Part shown: one piece after another, positions 45,597 to 53,162 of the stretch | Position numbering within the stretch: position 1 is the stretch's first letter | Layout of the letters: each line of letters starts with the position of its first letter | DNA from: Rhodobacteraceae bacterium Alg238-R152 | GTDB lineage: Bacteria > Pseudomonadota > Alphaproteobacteria > Rhodobacterales > Rhodobacteraceae | Reading direction: 5' to 3' | Assembly (NCBI GenBank): GCA_900537125.1 | Contig: UNRJ01000003.1 | Span: forward strand, 1 to 64,000 | Length of the DNA: 64,000 bases | Notes under the pieces: model-generated | What the model saw: only the letters and a program-made list of their open reading frames with translations | The model's database searches: none | Told to the model about the DNA's origin: nothing | Position numbers and translations under genes: made by a program

Positions 45597-46400
45597 ATGG
45601 CCCATATCGCTTTGACAATTGCAGGCTCCGATAGCGGCGGCGGTGCGGGTATTCAGGCAGATTTGAAGGCGTTTTCAGCGCTGGGCACCTTTGGCACCAG
45701 CGTGATCACGGCGGTGACGGCGCAGAACACGCAGGCGGTGACCGCGGTGCATCCGATCCCGCTGGATGTGGTACGCGCACAGATCGACGCGGTGCTGTCT
45801 GACATGGACGTGGGCGCGATTAAGATTGGCATGTTGGCGACGCCGGAGATCATCCACACGGTGGCTGAGGCGATTGCGGATTTTAGCGGTCCGGTGGTGC
45901 TCGACACGGTGATGGTGGCGAAATCCGGTGACAGCTTGTTGGCCGAGGAGGCGGTGATGACCCTGCGCGATGTGCTGGTGCCACGGGCCACGGTGATCAC
46001 GCCCAACCTGCCCGAGGCGGCGGCGCTTTTGAAAGAAGAGTTTGCCTCAGGCGAAGAGCAGGTGGTGGCACAGGGGCAGGCGCTGTGCGCGGTGGGCGCA
46101 CAGGCGGTGCTGATGAAGGGTGGTCATGCGGATGGGGACATCTGCCACGACTATCTGATGACCTATGAAGGTTTGCAGTTGGAACTGACCGCGCCGCGCA
46201 AGCAGACCAAGAACACCCATGGCACCGGCTGTACATTGTCGTCGTCGATTGCGGCGGGGTTGGCCAAGGGGCTGGCGCTGCCGACCGCAGTCAAAGAGGC
46301 ACATGAGTACCTGCAAGGTGCGATTGCGGCTGCGGATGATCTGAAAGTTGGCCATGGCCACGGGCCATTGCACCACTTCCACCGCGTGTGGAAAGCGTGA
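45597..46400 (+). CDS. thiD: Hydroxymethylpyrimidine/phosphomethylpyrimidine kinase
   Basis: 267 residues, the size of bacterial ThiD. N-terminal LTIAGSDSGGGAGIQADLKAF (about 5-25), VITAVTAQNTQAVTAVH, IKIGMLATPEIIHTVAEAI, VITPNLPEAAALL and the anion-hole/catalytic loop GTGCTLSSSIAAGLA near 215. Phosphorylates HMP and HMP-P to HMP-PP, the pyrimidine half of thiamine. First gene after the riboswitch; its end overlaps the thiO start. The start follows ACTGGGAGGCGTCACTT. Confidence 0.96.
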   Translation: MAHIALTIAGSDSGGGAGIQADLKAFSALGTFGTSVITAVTAQNTQAVTAVHPIPLDVVRAQIDAVLSDMDVGAIKIGMLATPEIIHTVAEAIADFSGPVVLDTVMVAKSGDSLLAEEAVMTLRDVLVPRATVITPNLPEAAALLKEEFASGEEQVVAQGQALCAVGAQAVLMKGGHADGDICHDYLMTYEGLQLELTAPRKQTKNTHGTGCTLSSSIAAGLAKGLALPTAVKEAHEYLQGAIAAADDLKVGHGHGPLHHFHRVWKA

Positions 46401-47374
46401 CGCTCTATTCCGTCATAGGCGCTGGCGTCGCTGGCTTGGCTGTGGCCACAGAGCTGGCCGAGCGCGGGGCTGAGGTACAGGTGTTTGACCCTGCTGGCCC
46501 TCCCGGACCGCACGGTTGCAGCTGGTGGGCGGGCGGCATGTTGGCGCCGTGGTGTGAGTATGAAAACGCCGAGGAACCTGTGCTGCGCTTTGGCAAAGAG
46601 GCGATTGGCTGGTGGGCGGCGCGCACCAAAGTGACTAAGGCCGGTACGCTGGTGGTGGCCAACAAACGCGACTTGCCAGACATGCGCCGCTTTGCACGGC
46701 GCACTGAAGGCTTTGCCGAGGTTGGGCGCGAAAGGGTGGCCGCGCTGGAGCCTGATTTGCATGGCTTTGGGCAAGGGTTGTTCTTTCAAGAAGAAGCGCA
46801 TCTCGATCCGCGCAACGCCTTGCAGGATCTGTACCGCGGCTTGGCCGACAAGAGCGTGACCTTTCACAAGAAGATTGCGCCAAGTGGCCTACAGAACGCG
46901 ATTGATTGCCGGGGATTGTCGGCGCGGGAATACCTCTATGATCTGCGCGGCGTGAAGGGTGAGATGCTGATAATCCGCGCGCCGGATGTGGAAATCTCAC
47001 GCCCCGTGCGCCTGCTGCATCCACGCATTCCGCTCTACATCGTGCCGCGTGGGGACGGGGTTTACATGCTTGGCGCGACCTCGATTGAGAGCGAGGACAG
47101 CAGCCGCATCACCGCGCGGTCTATGCTGGAGCTGCTCAGCGCGGCTTATGCTCTGAACCCTGCCTTTGGCGAGGCCGAGGTGCTGGAAATTGGCGTCGAT
47201 CTGCGCCCTGCCTTCCCGGACAACCTGCCGCGTATCCGGCGGTTAGGGCGGACGATTTATGCCAACGGGCTGTATCGCCATGGCTATTTGCTGGCCCCTG
47301 CGCTGGCCAAAGGGGTGGCCGATCTGGCGCTTCACAACATTCACTCGGAGATGGTCGATGAAGATCGTGCTTAA
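46397..47374 (+). CDS. thiO: Glycine oxidase
   Basis: About 325 residues from GTG 46397, overlapping the thiD stop (GTGA); GTG 46388 is an alternative. FAD-binding Rossmann motif GAGVAGLAVATELAERG (about 7-23), then WWAGGMLAPWCEYENAEEP (about 44-62) and C-terminal GLYRHGYLLAPALAKGVADL. It oxidises glycine to iminoglyoxylate (dehydroglycine), the aerobic route of thiazole synthesis, instead of the radical SAM enzyme ThiH. ThiS starts inside its last 17 bases. Confidence 0.93.
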   Translation: MTLYSVIGAGVAGLAVATELAERGAEVQVFDPAGPPGPHGCSWWAGGMLAPWCEYENAEEPVLRFGKEAIGWWAARTKVTKAGTLVVANKRDLPDMRRFARRTEGFAEVGRERVAALEPDLHGFGQGLFFQEEAHLDPRNALQDLYRGLADKSVTFHKKIAPSGLQNAIDCRGLSAREYLYDLRGVKGEMLIIRAPDVEISRPVRLLHPRIPLYIVPRGDGVYMLGATSIESEDSSRITARSMLELLSAAYALNPAFGEAEVLEIGVDLRPAFPDNLPRIRRLGRTIYANGLYRHGYLLAPALAKGVADLALHNIHSEMVDEDRA

Positions 47375-47552
47375 CGGAGAGGCCCGCGAGGTGGCGGCTA
47401 CGGATTTGGCGGGCCTGTTGGCCGAATGTGGGTTTTCGGGGCGGGTGGCGACCTCGCTGAACGAAGATTTTGTGCCCGCCGGATTGCGCGCGGCGCAGAC
47501 ATTGACAGATGGCGACCGCGTCGAAGTGGTCGCGCCGATGCAGGGGGGCTGA
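47358..47552 (+). CDS. thiS: Thiazole synthase sulfur carrier protein
   Basis: 64 residues from ATG 47358, inside the end of thiO. Ubiquitin-like fold: MKIVLNGEAREV, LAGLLAECGF, VATSLNEDFVPAGL, LTDGDRVEVVAPMQGG. The C-terminal Gly-Gly is adenylated by ThiF and thiocarboxylated, giving the sulfur for the thiazole ring. Its small size makes it easy to miss. Followed by thiG after three bases. Confidence 0.95.
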   Translation: MKIVLNGEAREVAATDLAGLLAECGFSGRVATSLNEDFVPAGLRAAQTLTDGDRVEVVAPMQGG

Positions 47553-47555
47553 AGG

Positions 47556-48329
47556 ATGGGCAAGACGTTTTATGGAGTCGAGTTGCCAAACCCGTTGATG
47601 CTGGGCACGGCGCAATATCCCAGCCCGGCGATCCTGGAAGAGGCGTTTCGCGCGTCTGGTGCTGGGGTGGCAACTGTGTCATTGCGGCGTGAAGGCGCTG
47701 GCGGTGCGGGGCAGACTTTTTGGCAGATGATTTCTGACCTTGGGGTGCATATGCTGCCGAACACGGCGGGCTGTCACACGGTCAAAGAGGCGGTGACCAC
47801 GGCGCATATGGCGCGGGAGGTGTTTGACACCAAATGGATCAAGCTGGAGCTGATTGGGCATACCGACAGCTTGCAGCCGGATGTCTTCCAACTGGTCGAG
47901 GCGGCCCGCATCCTGTCAGAAGACGGCTTTGAGGTGTTTCCCTACACCACCGAAGACTTGATCGTGGGTGAGCGTTTGCTTGAGGCGGGCTGTGAGGTGC
48001 TGATGCCTTGGGGCGCGCCGATTGGCTCTGGACGCGGGTTGAACAACACCTATGCCTTGCGGGCGATGCGGGCGGAGTTTCCAGACGTGCCTTTGGTGGT
48101 GGATGCGGGCATTGGCCTGCCAAGCCACGCAGCAGCGGCGATGGAATTGGGCTTTGACGCGGTGCTTTTGAACACGGCCGTGGCGAGAGCCGGTGATCCT
48201 GTCGCGATGGCCAAAGCGATGATGGGCGCTGTTGAGGCAGGCCAACTGGCTTGCGAGGCCGATCCGATCGAAGCACGTGACATGGCGGTAGCCAGTACAC
48301 CTGTTATTGGAAAGGCGTTCCTGACATGA
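47556..48329 (+). CDS. thiG: Thiazole synthase
   Basis: 257 residues, a TIM barrel of standard length. The Schiff-base Lys lies in [11 protein letters not shown] (about 91-101). Phosphate and substrate loops: [16 protein letters not shown] (about 148-163), [19 protein letters not shown] (about 180-198) and [20 protein letters not shown]. Condenses DXP, ThiS-thiocarboxylate and iminoglyoxylate to thiazole phosphate carboxylate. Overlaps thiE by four bases (ATGA). Confidence 0.97.
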   Translation: MGKTFYGVELPNPLMLGTAQYPSPAILEEAFRASGAGVATVSLRREGAGGAGQTFWQMISDLGVHMLPNTAGCHTVKEAVTTAHMAREVFDTKWIKLELIGHTDSLQPDVFQLVEAARILSEDGFEVFPYTTEDLIVGERLLEAGCEVLMPWGAPIGSGRGLNNTYALRAMRAEFPDVPLVVDAGIGLPSHAAAAMELGFDAVLLNTAVARAGDPVAMAKAMMGAVEAGQLACEADPIEARDMAVASTPVIGKAFLT

Positions 48330-48922
48330 GCTTGCACAGGTTTTACCCGATTTTTGATGATGTGAGCTGGCTAAAACGCATGTTGCCGCTGGGCGTCAAG
48401 CTGGTGCAGCTGCGCATCAAGGACGCCTCTGATGATCACGTGCGGGCTCAGATTGTCGAAGGCCAAGCGCTGTGTCGCGAGTATGGCTGTGAGCTGGTGA
48501 TCAACGACTACTGGCAGGCGGCGATTGATTTGGGCTGTGAGTGGCTTCACTTGGGCCAAGAAGATCTGGATGACGCTGATCTGAAAGCCATCCGCGCGGC
48601 GGGTCTGAAATTGGGTGTGTCCACCCATGATGATGACGAGTTGGAGCGGGTTCTGGCGATGGCGCCGGACTACGTGGCGCTGGGGCCGGTTTACCCAACC
48701 ATTCTGAAAAAGATGAAATGGCAACAACAGGGCTTGCCCCGTGTGACCGAATGGAAAGCCCGTTTGGGTGAGGTGCCACTAGTCGGCATCGGTGGCATGT
48801 CGGTGGAGCGCGCGCCGGGTGTGTTTGAGGCCGGGGCGGATATTGTCTCTGCGGTCACCGACATCACGTTAAACGACGATCCAGAGGGCCGCGTGCGTCA
48901 GTGGCTGGAGGTCTGCCAGTGA
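48326..48922 (+). CDS. thiE: Thiamine phosphate synthase
   Basis: 198 residues, a short TIM barrel. Motifs: [10 protein letters not shown] (phosphate-binding Lys/Gln/Arg), [25 protein letters not shown] (about 60-84, normally ND...A..AHGVHLGQ.D), [12 protein letters not shown] and [15 protein letters not shown], then [26 protein letters not shown]. It joins HMP-PP and thiazole phosphate. Some positions differ from enteric ThiE (no classic GPIFPT.TK), as in other Rhodobacterales. Its stop overlaps the thiF start (GTGA). Confidence 0.93.
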   Translation: MSLHRFYPIFDDVSWLKRMLPLGVKLVQLRIKDASDDHVRAQIVEGQALCREYGCELVINDYWQAAIDLGCEWLHLGQEDLDDADLKAIRAAGLKLGVSTHDDDELERVLAMAPDYVALGPVYPTILKKMKWQQQGLPRVTEWKARLGEVPLVGIGGMSVERAPGVFEAGADIVSAVTDITLNDDPEGRVRQWLEVCQ

Positions 48923-49884
48923 GCCGCTACGCGCGTCAGATGATTTTGCCCGAGGTGGGCGCGGATGGGCAGGTGGCGTTGACCACGGCCCATGTGCTGG
49001 TCATTGGCGCGGGTGGTTTGGCGGCAAGTGCGCTGCCGTTGTTGGCCGGTGCGGGCGTGGGGCAGATCACAATTGTCGATAGCGACACGGTAGAGCTGTC
49101 CAACCTGCATCGGCAGACGATGTTCTCCGAAGGTGACCAAGGCCAATCAAAGGCCGAGGTGGCCACGGCGCGATGCCGGGCAATCAATGGAGATATTGCA
49201 GTTGAAGCGGTGACGGCCAAGCTGACGCCTGCCAATGCACCCGCGTTGCTGGATGGTGTGACCTTGGTGATGGACTGCGCGGATAGCTATGCGGTGAGCT
49301 ACACGCTGAGCGATTTGTGTCAGGCGCGAAACATCCCGCTGATCACAGGATCGGCCTTGGCATTGTCGGGCTATGCAGCGGGTGTTTGCGGAGGCGCCCC
49401 TTCGTTGAGGGCGCTGTTCCCAGAGGCCCCGGACAGCGGGGCGAGCTGCGCCACCGCAGGCGTGATGGGGCCGGTGGTGGCCTTGATTGGGGCGATGCAG
49501 GCGCAGATGGCGTTGGCCACGTTGATGGGGCATCAGCCAAGCCCATTGGGGCAGATGGTGCAGTTTGACGCCAAAGCCATGCGCAGCGCGCCGTTTCGGT
49601 TTGATGCAGCGCCGGAGCCGGAGACAGCCTTTGGCTTTGTGGCGGTTGAGATGTTGCGGGAAACGGACACCGTTGTGGAATTACGCGGAAAAGACGAAGC
49701 GCCCACACCAGCCTGCCCTGCTGCGTTGCGCATTGCACCCGAGCAATTGAAAGACACCTTGCCAACCGCCTCAGGACGGTTGGCTTTGTGCTGTGCAACG
49801 GGGCTGCGGTCCTGGCGTGCAGCGGAACAGATACAAAAAGATTGGCCCGGCGAGATTGTTCTTGTCGCGGCCACCGCTTCTTAG
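48919..49884 (+). CDS. thiF: ThiF sulfur carrier adenylyltransferase with rhodanese-like tail
   Basis: 321 residues from GTG 48919 overlapping thiE. E1-like domain (1-240): Arg-type [13 protein letters not shown], nucleotide loop GAGGLAASALPLLAGAGVG (about 31-49), DSDTVELSNLHRQTMF, VMDCADSYAVSYTLSDLC. The tail after about 250 resembles a short rhodanese region with LALCCATGLRSWRAA, Cys in the CxxG[R]S loop. The zinc CxxC motifs of MoeB-type members are not obvious. It adenylates ThiS and may also transfer sulfur. Links the thiazole genes to the salvage genes that follow. Confidence 0.9.
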   Translation: MSRYARQMILPEVGADGQVALTTAHVLVIGAGGLAASALPLLAGAGVGQITIVDSDTVELSNLHRQTMFSEGDQGQSKAEVATARCRAINGDIAVEAVTAKLTPANAPALLDGVTLVMDCADSYAVSYTLSDLCQARNIPLITGSALALSGYAAGVCGGAPSLRALFPEAPDSGASCATAGVMGPVVALIGAMQAQMALATLMGHQPSPLGQMVQFDAKAMRSAPFRFDAAPEPETAFGFVAVEMLRETDTVVELRGKDEAPTPACPAALRIAPEQLKDTLPTASGRLALCCATGLRSWRAAEQIQKDWPGEIVLVAATAS

Positions 49885-49900
49885 AACGAGAGGAAACGTG

Positions 49901-50848
49901 ATGAAGCATTTTATCGCAGCTGTGGCCCTGATGGCTGCAACTCCAGCCATGGCGGCTGACAAGATGACGGTCCTGCTGGATTGGTTCATCAACCCCGACC
50001 ACGGTCCCATCATTGTAGCGCAGGAAAACGGTTACTTTGAAGAGCAGGGCCTGAACGTTGAGATTGTGGCGCCTGCTGATCCTAGCGCCCCACCGCGCCT
50101 TGTCGCTGCTGGTCAGGCGGAACTTGCGGTGTCTTATCAGCCGCAATTACACCTACAAATTCACGAAGGTCTGCCGCTCAAGCGTGTTGGCACGCTGGTG
50201 GCAACGCCGCTGAACTGTTTGTTGGTGCTGGAAGACGGCCCAATCAAGTCGCCTGCGGACCTGAAGGGCAAAAAGGTTGGCTACTCTGTGGCGGGTGTCG
50301 AAGAAGCTGTGCTGGGCGCGGTGCTTGGCAAATATGGTGTCTCGACTGACGATATTGAGCTGATCAATGTGAACTTCTCCCTGTCGCCATCGCTGATGTC
50401 CGGTCAGGTAGATGCGGTGATTGGTGCGTATCGGAACTTTGAGTTGAACCAGATGGACATCGAAGGTCATCCGGGCACTTGCTTCTACATCGAGGAAGAG
50501 GGTGTGCCGTCTTATGACGAGCTGATCTATGTAGCCAACCCGGACACCATGGATGCCGATCAGATTGCGCGTTTTATGGCCGCGACCGAGAAAGCCACCC
50601 AGTATATCGTGAACAACCCGGTCAAAAGCTGGGAAATTTTCTCGGCCACGTCCACCGAGCTTCAGGATGAGTTGAACAAGCGCGCTTGGGTTGACACGCT
50701 GCCACGGTTTGCGTTGCGTCCAGCAGGCTATGACGCTGGCCGGTATGCACGTTTCGAGCAGTTCCTGCACGACAGCGGCATGATCCCGTCGATCAACCCA
50801 GTTGAAACAATCACCATCGACGTAACCGCCCCGGCGATGAGCCAATAA
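49901..50848 (+). CDS. thiY: Thiamine pyrimidine precursor-binding protein
   Basis: 315 residues from ATG 49901 after GAGAGGAAACGTG. Signal peptide MKHFIAAVALMAATPAMAA. NMT1/THI5-like fold: MTVLLDWFINPDHGPIIVAQENGYFEEQGL (quoted in part: VLLDWFINPDHGPIIVAQ), PADPSAPPRLVAAGQAELAVSYQPQ, and GYSVAGVEEAVLGAVLGKYG. The family member ThiY binds N-formyl-aminomethyl-pyrimidine (FAMP), a thiamine breakdown product. It feeds the ThiXZ transporter encoded downstream; TenA then processes the product. One base overlaps tenA. Confidence 0.93.
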   Translation: MKHFIAAVALMAATPAMAADKMTVLLDWFINPDHGPIIVAQENGYFEEQGLNVEIVAPADPSAPPRLVAAGQAELAVSYQPQLHLQIHEGLPLKRVGTLVATPLNCLLVLEDGPIKSPADLKGKKVGYSVAGVEEAVLGAVLGKYGVSTDDIELINVNFSLSPSLMSGQVDAVIGAYRNFELNQMDIEGHPGTCFYIEEEGVPSYDELIYVANPDTMDADQIARFMAATEKATQYIVNNPVKSWEIFSATSTELQDELNKRAWVDTLPRFALRPAGYDAGRYARFEQFLHDSGMIPSINPVETITIDVTAPAMSQ

Positions 50849-51528
50849 TGAGCGCGCAAACTTACGGCCGTGCTTTTGCGCTGATGCGTGAGGCGGCAGG
50901 CGAGGCATGGGGGGATTACACCCGCCATGCCTTTGTCGAAGGCCTGCGTGATGGCTCGCTGCCGCGTGATGCTTTCCTGCACTACCTGCGGCAAGACTAT
51001 GTGTTCCTGATCCACTTCTCCCGCGCCTGGGCGCTGGCGGTGGTGAAATCAGAAACCCACGCCGAAATGCTCGGCGCGGTCGCAACCGTAAACGCGTTGG
51101 TGGCTGAGGAAATGCAGCTGCACGTCGGTATCTGTGAGGCTGCAGGCATTCCGCAAGACGAGCTGTTTGCCACACCGGAGCGTGCCGAAAATCTTGCCTA
51201 CACGCGCTATGTGTTGGAAGCGGGCTATTCTGGCGATTTGTTGGATTTGCTGGCCGCTCTGGCGCCTTGCGTGATGGGCTATGGCGAGATTGGTGCGCGG
51301 TTGGGGACAGAGAAAACGTCTGAGACCTACGCCGATTGGATCAATACCTACGCCGGTGAGGGCTATCAGGGCGACTGCGCCGCTGTGGGGCAATTGCTTG
51401 ATGGTGCGTTGGAGCGCCGTTTGGGCAAAGACTATGAAAACAGCCCGCGGTTTGCCGCGCTGTGTGATAAGTTTCGCATGGCAACCGAACTAGAAGTGAA
51501 CTTCTGGCAGATGGGTCTGACCCCATGA
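50848..51528 (+). CDS. tenA: Aminopyrimidine aminohydrolase (thiaminase II)
   Basis: 226 residues. TenA helical fold: FVEGLRDGSLPRDAFLHYLRQDYVFLIHFSRAWALA (quoted in part: LPRDAFLHYLRQDYVFL), nucleophile Cys in LLAALAPCVMGYGEIG (about residue 135), Glu in MATELEVNFWQMGLTP. It hydrolyses aminomethyl-HMP to HMP, completing salvage of degraded thiamine taken up by ThiYXZ. The ATG overlaps the last base of thiY's stop, and thiZ overlaps its own end. Confidence 0.95.
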   Translation: MSAQTYGRAFALMREAAGEAWGDYTRHAFVEGLRDGSLPRDAFLHYLRQDYVFLIHFSRAWALAVVKSETHAEMLGAVATVNALVAEEMQLHVGICEAAGIPQDELFATPERAENLAYTRYVLEAGYSGDLLDLLAALAPCVMGYGEIGARLGTEKTSETYADWINTYAGEGYQGDCAAVGQLLDGALERRLGKDYENSPRFAALCDKFRMATELEVNFWQMGLTP

Positions 51529-52253
51529 CATTGGCGCCCAGCATCACCTTTCAAGGGCAGGCGTCAATAGAGGGGCGACAGCTGTTTGCGCCGCTCACGC
51601 TGTGCCTGGATGCTGGGCGCTGGACCTGCCTTCTTGGGGGGTCGGGTGTGGGGAAAACCACGGTGCTGCGGTTGATGGCTGACCTGCCAACAGGCGCGGA
51701 TTTTGACGGGAGTATTGTGGCGACGGACGGATTGCCGGTGGTGGACCGCGTTGCCTATATGGCGCAGGATGACCTGTTGATGCCCTGGGCCAGCGTAGAG
51801 AAAAACATCACGCTGGGGGCGCAGTTGCGCGGGCAGACCGTGGACGTTGTGCGCATGGAGCGACTGATTACACGCTGTGGGTTGCAGGATCACCGCACCA
51901 AAAAACCAAGTGAGCTCTCGGGCGGGCAACGTCAGCGGGTGGCGCTGGCGCGCACGTTAATGGAAGACAAGCCAATCGTGCTTCTGGATGAGCCGTTTTC
52001 GGCGTTGGACGCCCAAACGCGGGCTGCGATGCAGAATATGGCCGCAGAGCTGTTGCAGGGGCGCACGGTGATGGTGGTGACCCATGATCCGGGGGAAGCG
52101 GCGCGGCTGGGCCATGCGATTCAGGTGATGACACCTGCGGGTTTGACCGCGGTGACGCCACCCACGGCCGCGGTGCCGAGGGCGGTGGATGCACTAGAGA
52201 CGCTGACCTGTCAGTCCCAGCTTCTGACATTGCTAATGGGGCAGGCGGCATGA
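51525..52253 (+). CDS. thiZ: ABC transporter ATP-binding protein, thiamine precursor uptake
   Basis: 242 residues. Walker A GGSGVGKTT (about 38-46), Q-loop YMAQDDLLMPW, signature LSGGQRQRVALARTLM, Walker B IVLLDEPFSALDA and H-loop VVTHDPGEAARLG. It resembles the SsuB/TauB-ThiZ branch. Powers ThiX with ThiY as binding protein. Starts four bases before the end of tenA (ATGA) and itself overlaps thiX (ATGA). Confidence 0.93.
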   Translation: MTLAPSITFQGQASIEGRQLFAPLTLCLDAGRWTCLLGGSGVGKTTVLRLMADLPTGADFDGSIVATDGLPVVDRVAYMAQDDLLMPWASVEKNITLGAQLRGQTVDVVRMERLITRCGLQDHRTKKPSELSGGQRQRVALARTLMEDKPIVLLDEPFSALDAQTRAAMQNMAAELLQGRTVMVVTHDPGEAARLGHAIQVMTPAGLTAVTPPTAAVPRAVDALETLTCQSQLLTLLMGQAA

Positions 52254-52984
52254 AAGTCTGGCCTCCCATCGCGGCAACCTTGTTTGCGCTGTTTGTGTGG
52301 CAGATCATTGTCACGCTCACAGGTGTGCAGAAGTTTATCTTGCCTGGTCCCGCGTTGGTGGCTGAAGCTTGGTGGTACAACCGCGCTGTGATCGCTGAGC
52401 ACACGCTTATCACCCTCATCGAAATTTTGCTGGGCATGGCGATTGGCACCGCGCTTGGGATAGCCACGGCGCTGCAATTGGCAACATCCAAAGTGGCACG
52501 CACTTTGGTGCAACCGATTTTGGTGTTCACTCAGGCTTTGCCGGTATTTGCACTTGCCCCAATTCTCACGCTGTGGCTGGGATTTGGACTGTGGTCCAAA
52601 ATCGCGATGGCGGTGCTGATTATCTATTTTCCAGTGACGTCGGCGTTTTTTGATGGCTTGATGCGCACACCGTCGGGCTATCTTGATTTGGCCAAAACCA
52701 TGCAGGCCCACCCGTCCCGTGTGCTGTGGAAGATCCGTGTGCCTGCCGCTTTGCCAAGCCTCGGCGCGGGGGTACGGCTTGCGGCGGTGTATGCGCCCAT
52801 TGGGGCGGTGATTGGTGAGTGGGTTGGCGCGTCGCGCGGTCTTGGTGCGCTGATGATTATGTCCAACGGGCGCGCCAAAACCGACCTGATGTTTGCTGCC
52901 ATGCTGACGCTGGGGGTGATGTCTGTTTTGCTCTACGTCTGTGTGGCCAAACTCACCCGACGGCTGGGTGATCGGGAGACCTGA
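52250..52984 (+). CDS. thiX: ABC transporter permease, thiamine precursor uptake
   Basis: 244 residues with about six membrane helices. Typical binding-protein-dependent permease: LITLIEILLGMAIGTALGIATAL, QALPVFALAPILTLWLGFGLWSKI, EAA loop TPSGYLDLAKTMQAHPSRVLWKIRVPAALPSLGAG (quoted in part: MQAHPSRVLWKIRVPAALP) and GAVIGEWVGASRGLGALM. Forms the channel for the pyrimidine precursor. Last gene of the riboswitch operon; thiC is not in this window, so de novo pyrimidine synthesis must be encoded elsewhere or be absent. Confidence 0.93.
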   Translation: MKVWPPIAATLFALFVWQIIVTLTGVQKFILPGPALVAEAWWYNRAVIAEHTLITLIEILLGMAIGTALGIATALQLATSKVARTLVQPILVFTQALPVFALAPILTLWLGFGLWSKIAMAVLIIYFPVTSAFFDGLMRTPSGYLDLAKTMQAHPSRVLWKIRVPAALPSLGAGVRLAAVYAPIGAVIGEWVGASRGLGALMIMSNGRAKTDLMFAAMLTLGVMSVLLYVCVAKLTRRLGDRET

Positions 52985-53075
52985 CCGGACACTTGAATTG
53001 CCGGAAATAAGGCGATTAGAACTGATTTTGTGAAAAACTGCCCAAAATTCTGTTATTCTCGACTGAATTGCTTCG

Positions 53076-53106
53076 GGTTAAGGGGGGCTTTAAGATTACC
53101 TTAACC
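53076..53106 (+). promoter_or_regulatory. Inverted repeat upstream of the hybrid kinase gene
   Basis: GGTTAAGG (53076-53083) and CCTTAACC (53099-53106) are an exact inverted repeat with a 15-base spacer, 57 bases before the kinase ATG. Could be an operator or a leader hairpin. Confidence 0.5.
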
Positions 53107-53162
53107 ACCTGCTGCCACTGCTTCTAAGGTAGATTTTAGAGCACACATAGACAGACAACAGC

